36,959 nucleotides of DNA from CAZHGD01 sp964531735 (GTDB lineage Bacteria > Armatimonadota > UBA10988), in assembly GCA_964531735.1 (NCBI GenBank), contig CAZHGD010000066.1:1-36959 (forward strand), given 5' to 3'. Position 1 is the first letter of the stretch; each line of letters starts with the position of its first letter. Below the pieces are notes generated by a model. It saw nothing but the letters and a program-made list of their open reading frames with translations. It had not been told where the DNA came from and did not search any database. Below, in pieces: positions 14,860 to 23,361 of this stretch. The translations under genes were made by a program, and so were the position numbers.

Positions 14860-16377
14860 ATGGAACAACGTTGCCAACTGTCCGCGAAGCGCAGGTGTCA
14901 GATGGCGTTCGTCGTGCTCATCGGCCTGGCGGTGGCGGGGCTGGGCCTCTCCCTCGAGGGCCGCGCGGGCCACGACGCGGGTGACCTGCTCTGCGGTGCG
15001 GCGCTGGCTGTCTTTGGTGTCCTCTGGGCGGCCGCCTGGCTGCTGTCGCTACGCGGTCACAGCGGGCCCTACGTGTTCGACGAGCAGGGGCTCCGCCACT
15101 TGGGCTTCGGGCGCTGGAGCGTGACGTGGTCGGAGATCACCGGGTTGAGTACCCGGCGCGGCCTGTTCTTCGAGCCGGTGATCCGGCTGACTGACGGGCG
15201 CGGCCGGCGCCGCGTGGTCGGTTTCAGTCTGCTTGCCGAGAACGGTCTGCCGCTGGCCGAAGTGCTCTGGCGCCGGCTGGCGCCGCTGGCCGAGGCGCGC
15301 TTGCGCGACTTCGGAGCCGGCGTGGCGGTGCGCCCTGACCCCGATACGCAGGTGGGCGTGCAAGCGCTGGTCTGGATGGTCGGTGTCATTGCCCTTGTCG
15401 CCGCCCTCACCGAGAGCGGGTCACCCGCCGAGGCCCGCGCCTACGCCGCGGTGGCGCTGGCCCTCACCATCGGCGCATCCGTGCTCACCGTTCGCTGCCT
15501 GGCGCGCTACCGGCTCGACGACAGCGGCATCGAGCAGCTCGGCGGGCGCCGGCCCGGTCGTCTGTCGTGGGCCGACGTGACCGAGTTGGCGTTGGTGCGC
15601 GACGTGGCCAACAACGCCCAACGCGAGTACCTGCAGATCACCGGCGGCGAAACCTCGCTGCGCATCGCCTGCACCGTGCCGGACTACCTGCTGCTGGTGC
15701 GCTTCGTGGTCAGCCGGGCGCCGCAGGCCAGCCGGCACTGCACGGCCAAGCCGGCCCCCACGGCGGTCTGGGCTCACGCGCTCCAGCACCTCAGCGGCTG
15801 GGGCCCGTTGGTCACCGGTCCGGCACTGGGCGAACTGCTGCACGCCGCCGCCCAGGTGGCCGGCGATCCGGCGGCGGCGGCCGAGGCCGAGCGGCGCTGG
15901 CGCCGCCGGTTGCGCCGGGGCGCCGCGCTCCGGTGGATCGGTTTGGCGCTGCTCCTGGCCGCCAACGTCGCCCTGCAGGTGAGCGGCAAGTGGCACGGCC
16001 GCGACGGCGCGCTGTGGTCGCCGCGCGACGCCGAGGCCACGGTGACCAAGCTGTGCAACTGGTCGAACGCGGCGGACCGGCACGTACACTACAGCTTCCC
16101 GCTCGGCGGCAGGACTCGCGAAGGAACCCGCTCGGTGCCGACCGACGAGGTCGACCGTTGGCACGTGGGTGACCGCCTGCCGGTGGTCTACTCGGCAATC
16201 AGCCCCAACACCAACCGCGCCGCCGACCGCGCCCTGTCGCCTCGCACCCGGCGGTGGTTCACCGGCCTGCTGCTGTTCGGCCCGCTCGCAGCGGTCGCCG
16301 GAGTGTTGATGATGTGGGCAAGCAGTCGACTCCGCGCCGGTGTCGCGGCCGAGTGCGCCGCGGCCCGCACCGGCTGA
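14860..16377 (+). CDS. Six-helix membrane protein with PH-like and DUF3592-like parts
   Basis: 505 residues from ATG 14860 (GGGGAAGG nine bases upstream); a GTG at 14761 would add 33 polar residues and has no good ribosome site. Hydrophobic segments fall near 16-34, 45-65, 176-195, 204-222, 365-383 and 467-489. Two cytoplasmic-looking modules (about 71-150 and 225-300) resemble bacterial PH domains: Y-V-F-D-E-Q-G-L-R and Y-R-L-D-D-S-G-I-E followed by W-x-E/D-I/V-T. Between helices 5 and 6 lies a DUF3592-like beta segment ending in V-V-Y-S-A-I-S-P-N. Function unknown. It heads a run of six co-directional genes but 40 bases and a different theme separate it from the next. Confidence 0.75.
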   Translation: MEQRCQLSAKRRCQMAFVVLIGLAVAGLGLSLEGRAGHDAGDLLCGAALAVFGVLWAAAWLLSLRGHSGPYVFDEQGLRHLGFGRWSVTWSEITGLSTRRGLFFEPVIRLTDGRGRRRVVGFSLLAENGLPLAEVLWRRLAPLAEARLRDFGAGVAVRPDPDTQVGVQALVWMVGVIALVAALTESGSPAEARAYAAVALALTIGASVLTVRCLARYRLDDSGIEQLGGRRPGRLSWADVTELALVRDVANNAQREYLQITGGETSLRIACTVPDYLLLVRFVVSRAPQASRHCTAKPAPTAVWAHALQHLSGWGPLVTGPALGELLHAAAQVAGDPAAAAEAERRWRRRLRRGAALRWIGLALLLAANVALQVSGKWHGRDGALWSPRDAEATVTKLCNWSNAADRHVHYSFPLGGRTREGTRSVPTDEVDRWHVGDRLPVVYSAISPNTNRAADRALSPRTRRWFTGLLLFGPLAAVAGVLMMWASSRLRAGVAAECAAARTG

Positions 16378-16416
16378 GCGGCAGGAGGGCCACGCTCAGC
16401 GGTCAAGTGCCGCCGC

Positions 16417-17319
16417 ATGAACCTGCCCGCCTTGCTGGCCGAACTGCCGTCGCCGCTCTTGCTGCCCGGTGGCGCCACCACCGCCTGGCGCGACCCGGCG
16501 GTGGTGCTGGCCGACGGCCGCTTCCACCTGTTCGGCACGCTGGTCGAGTGCGAGGCCGACGGGCCGTACCTCTACCTGGCGCACACCCACAGCGCCGACC
16601 TGCGCCACTGGTCGCCGCCGCGCAAGCTGAGCCCGCGCGACCGGTCGCTCAACTTCAGCAGTCCGGGCAACGTGGTTCGGCACGACGGCCAGTGGGTGCT
16701 CTGCTGCCAGACCTACCCGCGGCCTCGCGGCGAACGCTACGCCGACGAGTCGGCGCGGCTCTGGCTGCGGCGTAGCGGCGATCTGCTGGACTGGTCCGAG
16801 CCGGAGTTGCTGCGCGTGAAGGGGCCCGACGTGCCGCGCGAGGCCATGGGGCGCATGATCGACCCCTACCTGGTGGCCGACGAGTCGGGCCGCTGGTGGT
16901 GCTTCTTCAAGCAGCACGGTGCCAGCCGCGCCTGGTCGACCGACCTGCGCACCTGGACCTATGTCGGTGCCGTGCCGGCCGGCGAGAACGTCTGCCTCGT
17001 TCGCGACGGCGGCGAATGGCTGATGATCCACTCGCCCGAGAACGGCCTGGGCCTGAAGCGCTCGGGCGACCTGGCCACCTGGCGGGATGACGGCCGGCTG
17101 ACGCTGGGCCAGGCCGACTGGCCTTGGGCGCAAGGCCGCCTGACCGCCGGCTTCGTGCTCGACCTGCGCGACGAGCCCGGCGGTGGTCTGGCGCTGCTGT
17201 TCTTCCACGGCTCGCGCTATCCCGAGGAGGATCCGCGCGGCGGGTTCGACAACCATGCCGGTATCGGCCTGGCCTGGAGCGCCGATCTGCGCACCTGGAC
17301 CTGGCCCGGCGGCTGTTGA
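16417..17319 (+). CDS. GH43/GH32-like five-bladed beta-propeller protein
   Basis: 300 residues without a signal peptide. Blade strands carry the family pattern: W-R-D-P-A-V-V at 24-30 (first Asp, general base candidate) and M-I-D-P-Y-L-V near 149 (middle Asp); a possible acid is Glu in S-P-E-N-G-L-G. Repeated S-x-D-L-R/A-T-W ends (SADLRHW, STDLRTW, SGDLATW, SADLRTW) mark successive blades. Such proteins hydrolyse or phosphorylate arabinosides, xylosides or mannosides; the cytoplasmic location suggests work on imported oligosaccharides. Its stop is 22 bases before the next gene, a sugar-acid dehydratase, so both probably serve one catabolic route. The substrate is not deducible. Confidence 0.75.
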   Translation: MNLPALLAELPSPLLLPGGATTAWRDPAVVLADGRFHLFGTLVECEADGPYLYLAHTHSADLRHWSPPRKLSPRDRSLNFSSPGNVVRHDGQWVLCCQTYPRPRGERYADESARLWLRRSGDLLDWSEPELLRVKGPDVPREAMGRMIDPYLVADESGRWWCFFKQHGASRAWSTDLRTWTYVGAVPAGENVCLVRDGGEWLMIHSPENGLGLKRSGDLATWRDDGRLTLGQADWPWAQGRLTAGFVLDLRDEPGGGLALLFFHGSRYPEEDPRGGFDNHAGIGLAWSADLRTWTWPGGC

Positions 17320-17341
17320 CCGCCGCAGGAGCCGACTCGTC

Positions 17342-18469
17342 GTGAAGATCACCCGCATCCGCTGCTACCGTCCCGAACCGTGCAACCCGACCTTCAACCA
17401 GAGCAACCTGCTGGTCACCGTGGAGACCGACGAGGGCCTGACCGGCCTGGGTGAAGGCGGCTCGCCCGACCTGCTGCGCCAGTGCGCCGGCACGCTGATC
17501 GGCCAGGATCCCGCGCGCATCGAGTACCTCTGGCAGCGGATGTACCGCGGCTGGTTCTACCCCGCCGGTCGCGAGAAGCTCCACGCCCTCGGCGCGCTCG
17601 ATTTGGCCCTGTGGGACCTCAAAGGCCAGGCGCTCGGCCAGCCGCTCTACGAGCTGTTCGGCGGCGCCGCGCGCGAGTATGTGGAGTGCTACTCCACGGG
17701 TTACCCGCGCCAGGGCACGCTGGGCGAGACGGCCGCCGCCTGTCTGGCCGCCGGCTTCCGCGCCTATCGCACCGCGGTGGGCGACCGGCCCGACGGCGTG
17801 TTCGACGCCCGCCGCGAGATCGACCGCACGGTGGCGCACTGCGCCGAGATTCGCGCGGGCATCGGCGCGGAGGGCGACTGGTCCATCGACTTCCACACGC
17901 GCCTCGACCTGGCCGACGCGACGCGCTGCGCCGAGCTGCTGGAGCCGCTCAACCCGCTGTTTGTGGAGGACCCGCTGCGCAGCGAGAACCCCGGCGCGCT
18001 GGCCGAGTTCCGCGCCCGCAGCCGCGTGCCGGTGGCGGTCGGCGAGCAGTTCGGCGACCGCTGGGACCTCAACGAGCTGGTCGAGCGCCGGCTGATCGAC
18101 TACAGCCGCGTGACCTTGCCGAACACCGGCGGCCTGACCGAGTTCCGCAAGATCGCCGCGCTCTGCGAGACCCATTACGTCGGTCTGACCCCGCATTTCA
18201 CCGGCCCGGTCTCACTCGCGGCGCTGGTCCATGCGCTGGTGGCCTTCCCGGGTCCCGCGCTGCAAGAGGTGGGCGGCACGGGCCCGAAGCTGCCGGCCTG
18301 TCTGCCGGCCGCCGCCGACTTCCGCGACGGCAAGCTCTGGCCGAACCGCCGGCCCGGCCTCGGTTGCGCATTTGAGCCGTCCGCCGCCGAACTGCTGCTG
18401 GAAGTGACCGCACCCGACGCGCCGATACCGGTCTACCACCGGCCTGATGGCTCGTTGACCAACTGGTAG
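17342..18469 (+). CDS. Enolase-superfamily sugar-acid dehydratase (galactonate-dehydratase-like)
   Basis: 375 residues from GTG 17342, with AGGAG 13 bases upstream and 22 bases after the previous stop. Mandelate-racemase/muconate-lactonizing fold: capping domain to ~120 with A-L-W-D-L-K-G-Q-A-L-G-Q-P-L-Y, then the barrel. Metal ligands are Asp183 (I-D-F-H), Glu209 (V-E-D-P) and Glu235 (V-G-E-Q-F); the acid/base candidates His185 and His285 (L-T-P-H-F) fall at the same spacing as in D-galactonate dehydratase. No K-x-K pair is seen on strand two, excluding racemase-type members. Expected reaction: dehydration of an aldonic acid to the 2-keto-3-deoxy acid. The exact sugar is uncertain. Confidence 0.85.
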   Translation: MKITRIRCYRPEPCNPTFNQSNLLVTVETDEGLTGLGEGGSPDLLRQCAGTLIGQDPARIEYLWQRMYRGWFYPAGREKLHALGALDLALWDLKGQALGQPLYELFGGAAREYVECYSTGYPRQGTLGETAAACLAAGFRAYRTAVGDRPDGVFDARREIDRTVAHCAEIRAGIGAEGDWSIDFHTRLDLADATRCAELLEPLNPLFVEDPLRSENPGALAEFRARSRVPVAVGEQFGDRWDLNELVERRLIDYSRVTLPNTGGLTEFRKIAALCETHYVGLTPHFTGPVSLAALVHALVAFPGPALQEVGGTGPKLPACLPAAADFRDGKLWPNRRPGLGCAFEPSAAELLLEVTAPDAPIPVYHRPDGSLTNW

Positions 18470-18604
18470 ACCGGCGGCTCAGACCCGACGAGTCGGCCGG
18501 CTCAAGTGCGATTTCGCAACCATTTGGTGGCGGCGGCAGGAATCGCGCCGATTACCCCGTAGCGTACCGGCGGCGGTCGGGCGGGCCGCAGCGGGGATGG
18601 CGGC

Positions 18605-19981
18605 ATGAGGCACGCCAAGACGGGGTGGTTGGGCAGTCTGCTGGCAGTGCTGGCCTTGAGCGGCTGCGGCGGCCGTGGCGAGCGGGTGCGCGAGGCCGCC
18701 GTCGCGACTCGCGTCGTCCGCCAGACGGCCACGCACCCAGCCGACACCAGCGGCGACTACCGCCTCGGCATCGACGAGGTGACCGCCTACATCGCGGCCT
18801 GGAAGCAGGGCACCACCGACGACATCAACCTGGTCACCAACGCCATTGCGCTGTGGAAGGGCGGCGAGGTCTACCACTACGACGCGGCGACCGGGACGTT
18901 CGTGGCGGGCGAGGGTGGCGGCGGCGGCCTGGCCAACTCGCCGTGGCCGAAGTTCCGGGGCAACGCGCAGAACACCGGGCGTGGCGGGGGCCGTGGCGCG
19001 ACAGGGGTGAGAAGGTGGGCGTCGCCGACGGCCTACTGGGCCCACTCTTCGCCGGTGGTAGGGCCGAATGGGTGCGTGTATGTCGGCTCGCATGACCGAC
19101 GGGTCTACGCCCTGGACGGCGCCACCGGCGCCAGCATCTGGGTGTACACGACCGGCGACTGGGTCGAAGGATCAGCGGCGATCGGGGTCGGCGGCACCGT
19201 CTACGTGGGGGCGCGTGATGCCAGGATCTACGCCATTGAGAGTGCAACAGGCGCCAGCAAGTGGGCCGTCAGCACCAACGGCAGCGTGTGCTCGTCGCCC
19301 GCGATCGGGGCGGACGGCACCATCTACGTCGGATCATACGACCACAGCGTCTACGCTCTGGACGGCGCCACCGGCGCCATCAAGTGGACGGCTGCTACCG
19401 GTGGTTACGTGCACTCCTCGCCTGCGATCGGCGCCGACGGCACCGTCTTTGTCGGATCATACGACCACAAGGTCTACGCCCTGAACGGCGTCACCGGCGC
19501 CCAGGCCTGGGTCTTCGCCACAGACGGCGCCGTCAGCGCCTCGCCAGCGATCGGGGCAGACGGGACCGTCTACATCGCGTCGCACGACAGCAGGATCTAC
19601 GCCCTTGACGGCGCCACCGGCACTCAGAAGTGGCGGTTCGCCACAGGCGGCAGCGTCTTCTCCTCGCCAGCGATCACCGCCGACGGTATTGTTGTCGTCG
19701 GCTCGACGGACGGCACCATGTATGCCTTGCACCAGGCCACTGGCGCCCAGAAGTGGGCATCGGCCACGGGCGGCAGTCTCTACTCGTCGCCCGCGATTGG
19801 CGCCGACGGAACCGTCTACGTCGGGTCACTGGACAAGAACCTCTATGCCATAGATGGCAGCACCGGCGCCAAGCTGTGGGCCTTCGCAACGGACGGCGAG
19901 ATCTGGTCATCGCCGTCCATCGGCGCCGACGGCACCATCTACGTCGGATCCAAGGACGGCAAGGTCTACGCCATCCTCTGA
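18605..19981 (+). CDS. Lipoprotein with dockerin-like module and eight-bladed PQQ-type propeller, copy 1
   Basis: 458 residues. Signal with lipobox L-S-G-C (Cys21). Residues ~45-100 form a Ca-binding dockerin-like module (D-T-S-G-D-Y-R-L-G-I-D-E-V then A-W-K-Q-G and I-A-L-W-K-G-G-E-V-Y-H-Y-D), here N-terminal instead of the usual C-terminal place. From ~140 there are eight repeats of ~42 residues reading S-P-A-I-G-A-D-G-T-V-Y-V-G-S and Y-A-L-D-G-A-T-G-A-x-x-W, the PQQ/BamB propeller pattern. No quinone-binding or dehydrogenase residues stand out, so it is more likely a scaffold or binding protein than an enzyme. It is anchored in a membrane and faces the periplasm or surface. The next gene is a paralog 20 bases downstream. 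Confidence 0.85.
   Translation: MRHAKTGWLGSLLAVLALSGCGGRGERVREAAVATRVVRQTATHPADTSGDYRLGIDEVTAYIAAWKQGTTDDINLVTNAIALWKGGEVYHYDAATGTFVAGEGGGGGLANSPWPKFRGNAQNTGRGGGRGATGVRRWASPTAYWAHSSPVVGPNGCVYVGSHDRRVYALDGATGASIWVYTTGDWVEGSAAIGVGGTVYVGARDARIYAIESATGASKWAVSTNGSVCSSPAIGADGTIYVGSYDHSVYALDGATGAIKWTAATGGYVHSSPAIGADGTVFVGSYDHKVYALNGVTGAQAWVFATDGAVSASPAIGADGTVYIASHDSRIYALDGATGTQKWRFATGGSVFSSPAITADGIVVVGSTDGTMYALHQATGAQKWASATGGSLYSSPAIGADGTVYVGSLDKNLYAIDGSTGAKLWAFATDGEIWSSPSIGADGTIYVGSKDGKVYAIL
19030..19978 (+). repeat. About eight degenerate ~126-bp propeller repeats
   Basis: The propeller units of the first lipoprotein recur every ~126 bases, with the block around GCGATCGGGGCGGACGG and GTCTACGCCCTGGACGGCG nearly constant. 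The DNA similarity within and between the two neighbouring genes makes misassembly or unequal crossover possible here. Confidence 0.7.
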
Positions 19982-20001
19982 CAGAGAACGGAGTACAGCA
20001 C

Positions 20002-21390
20002 ATGCGCAGATTGACCCGAATGACCCGCTTGGCCTTGTTGACCGTCCTACTCGGAGCGCTGTCCGGTTGTGGCTCCACGAAGAACCCCAGCCGCACGGCG
20101 GCCGCGCCGGCGACGGTGGCACGGCAGAACACCACGCACCAGGCGGATAGCAACCGCGACTGCCGCCTGACCATCGACGAGGTGACCTTCTACATCGCGG
20201 CCTGGAAACAGGGCATGTACGACGACATCAACCTGGTGACCAGCGCCATTGCGCTGTGGAAGGGCGGCGAGGTCTACCACTACGACACGGCGACCGGCAC
20301 GCTCGTGGCCGGGGCGGACACCCGCAGCGGCCTGGCCAACTCGACGTGGCCGAAGTTCCGGGGCAACGCGCGCAACAGCGCTTGCCTCGGTGGTCAGGGC
20401 GCGGTGGGCGAGGTGAAGTGGATGGCGAGCGTCAGCGGCGAGGTGGGCTCGTCACCGGCCATCGGGACCGATGGCACGGTGTACTTCGGCTGTGGCAACA
20501 ACAAGGTCTACGCGCTGAACGGGGCGACCGGCGCGCAGGTGTGGGAACACGCCACGACCGGCCCGGTCGCCTCGTCGCCCGCCATCGGCGCTGATGGCAC
20601 GGTCTACATCGGCTCGCGCGACGGCAAGCTCTACGCGCTGAACGGGGCGACCGGCACGCAGGTGTGGGCGTTCACCACCGCTCGGTGGATCGACTCGTCG
20701 CCGGCCGTGGGCGCCGACGGTACCGTCTATGTCGGGTCCTACGACGGCAAGGTGTACGCGCTGGACGGGGCGACGGGCGCCAAGCGGTGGGAATTCGCTA
20801 CCGGCGACAGAATCGACGCCTCGCCGGCCATCGGCGCCGACGGCACCGTCTACATCGGGTCGGGCGACCACAAGGTCTACGCGCTGAACGGGGCCACCGG
20901 CGCCAAGCTGTGGGAGTATGCCACCGGCGGCTGGGTGCAAGGCACGGCGGCCATCGGCGTCGACGGCTCGATCTACGTCGGCTCGTATGACGGCTACCTG
21001 TACGCGCTGAGCGGGGCGACGGGGGCTCTGCGCTGGCGGATGCAGTCGTACGGTGGTGAGGGGTTCCTTACGCCCGCGCTGTCGGACGATGGCGTGCTCT
21101 ATGTGCGCGACGCTAACGGCCCGCTGTATGCGGTCAACGCCGCCAGGGGCAGCCTCGTCTGGCACAGCATCGTGTGCACGTCTGGGAGCTTCGCGTCGCC
21201 GGCACTGGGGGCCGACAACACCATCTACATGGGGTGCGGCAAAGAACTCCTCCATGCTCTGGAGCGGCTGCGCGGTAACGAACTGTGGCAGGTCAACACC
21301 GACGGCAGAGTCACGTCGTCGCCGGCCGTCGGCAGCGACGGCACGGTCTATGTGGGCTCTTGTAGTGGCCGGATGTTAGCGTTCCGGTAA
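20002..21390 (+). CDS. Lipoprotein with dockerin-like module and eight-bladed PQQ-type propeller, copy 2
   Basis: 462 residues, tandem paralog of the previous gene. ATG 20002 has GGAG about nine bases upstream. The lipobox is L-S-G-C and the dockerin-like module reads D-S-N-R-D-C-R-L-T-I-D-E-V with the same A-I-A-L-W-K-G-G-E tail. Eight propeller units follow, but units 6-8 have drifted (YVRDANGPLYAVNAARG, YMGCGKELLHALERLRG) and carry extra Cys, suggesting a changed binding face after duplication. Both genes end in a propeller strand with no extra C-terminal domain. They are probably co-transcribed. The function is unknown beyond binding or scaffolding. Confidence 0.85.
   Translation: MRRLTRMTRLALLTVLLGALSGCGSTKNPSRTAAAPATVARQNTTHQADSNRDCRLTIDEVTFYIAAWKQGMYDDINLVTSAIALWKGGEVYHYDTATGTLVAGADTRSGLANSTWPKFRGNARNSACLGGQGAVGEVKWMASVSGEVGSSPAIGTDGTVYFGCGNNKVYALNGATGAQVWEHATTGPVASSPAIGADGTVYIGSRDGKLYALNGATGTQVWAFTTARWIDSSPAVGADGTVYVGSYDGKVYALDGATGAKRWEFATGDRIDASPAIGADGTVYIGSGDHKVYALNGATGAKLWEYATGGWVQGTAAIGVDGSIYVGSYDGYLYALSGATGALRWRMQSYGGEGFLTPALSDDGVLYVRDANGPLYAVNAARGSLVWHSIVCTSGSFASPALGADNTIYMGCGKELLHALERLRGNELWQVNTDGRVTSSPAVGSDGTVYVGSCSGRMLAFR
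20440..21387 (+). repeat. Second set of degenerate ~126-bp propeller repeats
   Basis: These are homologous to the repeats at 19030-19978. The first four units are close to the consensus (GGCACGGTCTACATCGG, GTCTACGCGCTGAACGG) and the last four diverge. Confidence 0.65.
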
Positions 21391-21491
21391 CTGGGCGGAG
21401 CCCAGGGCCGGGCGGCCCGCCCGACCGGTGGAGACCCGGCCCGCCGGGCCTGGTGGGCGCCGTTGACAATGGCGTCGATGAGGAGTGCGTC

Positions 21492-22238
21492 ATGAGTCTC
21501 GCGGCTGAGATCCTCCAGGTCGTCGCGCCGGCCACGTCGGACTATGAGCCGCAGTTGGTTCGACCCGAACTGCTCCGGCTGAGCAAGCTGGGGCTGTATG
21601 TCAGTCTCCGCCGCCCGCTGCTGCGGCAGCTCGGCGGCGGCTACCTGCTGGTGGCCGAGTTCCGGGCCGGCCCGGAGGCCGGCCGCCAGGACATCGGGGT
21701 GACCTGTGTCGGCGTCTCCGCCGAGCGCGGGCAGGCCATCAACGAGACCGCGGCCCAGTGGTGTTTCGGCGTGCTGCCGGTCTTGGTGGCCGGCTGCGGC
21801 GAGCACACCTGTCTGGTCAGTCAGACCAGCCTGGAGCTGACCACGGACACGCACGCCTGGCAGTTCACGGTGCTGCTCGGCCCGGTGGTGGAACGCGGCG
21901 AGCACGACGCCGACGAGGACGCCATGCCGACGGTCGAGGGCTACCTCAAGCTGCTCGCCGAGGCCATCGCGCAGGCCCAACCGCCGCTCGGGCAGCACTG
22001 GCTGGAATGCTTCGCCATCCGCTCGGCCGACGGCAGCATCGACGCCACCTGCCGGCTGGACAACCGCGACTGGGCGCCCGGTCGGCAGACGCTCGCCCGC
22101 GACGCGACCACCTGGCCGGGGCAGACACCGAGCTACCATTCGCGCCGGCAGTTCATCCTGCTGCTGCCGGCCGGCGGTGAGTCACCGGCGCCCAAGGCCC
22201 GGCCCGGCCTGTTCGCCCGGCTGTTCGGCCACCGCTGA
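21492..22238 (+). CDS. Unrecognised 248-residue cytoplasmic protein
   Basis: ATG 21492 has GAGGAG nine bases upstream. There is no signal or membrane segment. It is alpha/beta with W/C-rich patches (AAQWCFGVLPVLVAGCGEHTC around 90-110), a tail with R-R-Q-F-I-L-L-L-P, and a Lys/Arg-rich C-terminus (K-A-R-P-G-L-F-A-R-L-F-G-H-R) that could be a membrane-binding amphipathic helix. This end resembles 'GLF-x-R-L-F-G' tails seen in uncharacterised DUF proteins, but I cannot name a family. It is 101 bases after the second propeller gene and convergent with the DNA glycosylase; no functional link is visible. Confidence 0.7.
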   Translation: MSLAAEILQVVAPATSDYEPQLVRPELLRLSKLGLYVSLRRPLLRQLGGGYLLVAEFRAGPEAGRQDIGVTCVGVSAERGQAINETAAQWCFGVLPVLVAGCGEHTCLVSQTSLELTTDTHAWQFTVLLGPVVERGEHDADEDAMPTVEGYLKLLAEAIAQAQPPLGQHWLECFAIRSADGSIDATCRLDNRDWAPGRQTLARDATTWPGQTPSYHSRRQFILLLPAGGESPAPKARPGLFARLFGHR

Positions 22239-22258
22239 GGCGACGGGTCGGCCGAGCG

Positions 22259-23182
22259 TCAGGCATCACCCGGCGCGCGCGGTGCCAGCGTGGCCTCCCA
22301 AGCTTCGACCGTTCGCGGCCAGTCGTCCTTCAGCAGGCGCGACAGCGAGCGGTCGGCCAAGACCTTGCCGCCGGTCTGGCAGCCAGGGCAGTAGTTGACC
22401 TCGTTCTCGGCGTAGACGATGCGTTGCACCGGGTCGCCGCAGACCGGGCAGGGCTGGCCGTACTTGCCGTGGACGGCGTGATCGTCGCGGAAGGCGGTGA
22501 TCTGGCCGGGGTCGGGGAACTTGTCGCCCACCTCGGCGCGCAGCCTGTCCACCGCGCGCGTCAGCACGGCAATCGCCGCCGCGTGCAGCCGCGCCAGCTC
22601 GGCGGCGGCCAGCCGGCCGGTCAGGGCCAGCGGCGACAGCTTGGCGGCGTGGAGGATCTCGTCGCTCCAGGCGTTGCCGATGCCGCTCAGCGCCCGTGGG
22701 TCGCACAGCGCGCGCTTCAGCGTGTGGTTGCCGGCGGTCAGGGCCGCGGCGAACGCCTCGGGCGCGCAGGTCAACGGGTCGATGCCGCCGGGATCGTGCG
22801 TGGCCAGGTCGTCGCGCCCGGCCACCACGTGCAGTGAAGCGCGCTTGCGCGTGCCGGCTTCGGTCAGCACCAGTTGGCCGGCGTCGAAGCCGAACACGGC
22901 CTGGCTGAGCTTGCCCGGCGGTTTGGCCTCGGGCTTCAGCCAGCGCCAGCGCCCGGCGATCATCAGGTGGACCACCAGGAACAGGTCGCCTTCGAGCACG
23001 CAGACCAGGCGCTTGCCCAACCGCTCGAAGCCGAGCACGGTGCGACCCTCGACCGCGCTCAGCGGCGGTGACCAGGTCCGCAGCAGCGACACCGCAGGCA
23101 CACGCGCGCTGCGCAGCACCTGCCCGGTCAGACGACCGGCCAGGGCCTCCTGGTAGATGACCACTTCGGGCAGCTCGGGCAT
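22259..23182 (-). CDS. Fpg/Nei-family DNA glycosylase/AP lyase
   Basis: 307 residues from ATG 23182, chosen because M-P-E-L-P-E-V places the catalytic Pro2 and Glu3 after Met removal; an earlier in-frame start would bury them. The beta-sandwich domain runs to ~130, with the conserved Lys near 57 (L-G-K-R-L). A helix-two-turn-helix lies at ~160-190 (A-L-S-G-I-G-N-A-W-S-D-E-I-L), and the finger C-P-V-C-x16-C-P-G-C starts near 245. The finger Arg that normally precedes the third Cys (R-A/G-T-F/Y) is replaced: the segment reads Y-A-E-N-E-V-N-Y. A ~35-residue tail follows. It excises oxidised bases by base excision repair; the specificity is uncertain. Confidence 0.85.
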   Translation of the reverse strand: MPELPEVVIYQEALAGRLTGQVLRSARVPAVSLLRTWSPPLSAVEGRTVLGFERLGKRLVCVLEGDLFLVVHLMIAGRWRWLKPEAKPPGKLSQAVFGFDAGQLVLTEAGTRKRASLHVVAGRDDLATHDPGGIDPLTCAPEAFAAALTAGNHTLKRALCDPRALSGIGNAWSDEILHAAKLSPLALTGRLAAAELARLHAAAIAVLTRAVDRLRAEVGDKFPDPGQITAFRDDHAVHGKYGQPCPVCGDPVQRIVYAENEVNYCPGCQTGGKVLADRSLSRLLKDDWPRTVEAWEATLAPRAPGDA

Positions 23183-23300
23183 GGGCGGCTCCGCCGCAGC
23201 GATTCGCCTGGGCGGCGGCGATGCCTGCCCAGACACCGTGGGTCAGCGCCGATCCGGCGGCGGCCGGCGCGGGTGTTACCAAATTGGCACGGCCAGGCTG

Positions 23301-23329
23301 TTGCCAAGCGCAATCTCAGGTGGTACCAG
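23301..23329 (+). promoter_or_regulatory. Candidate promoter of pseudopilin 3
   Basis: TTGCCA (23301-23306) and TACCAG (23324-23329) are 17 bases apart, with five and three consensus matches. An inverted repeat TTGGCA-N12-TGCCAA (23284-23307) overlaps the -35, as an activator or repressor site would. Confidence 0.35.
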
Positions 23330-23361
23330 ATCGGTGGGCGAGGACGCAGGAGAACCACGGT

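Noticed and set aside
16907..18196. Minus-strand frame opposite the dehydratase gene
   Set aside because: The dehydratase strand has all metal ligands in order; the antisense product has no family features.
21463..21491. TTGACA as promoter of the 248-residue gene
   Set aside because: No acceptable -10 follows at 16-18 bases, and the ribosome site falls in that space.
23285..23306. Sigma-54 promoter (TGGCAC and TTGC) before pseudopilin 3
   Set aside because: The spacing between the two elements is five bases too long for sigma-54.
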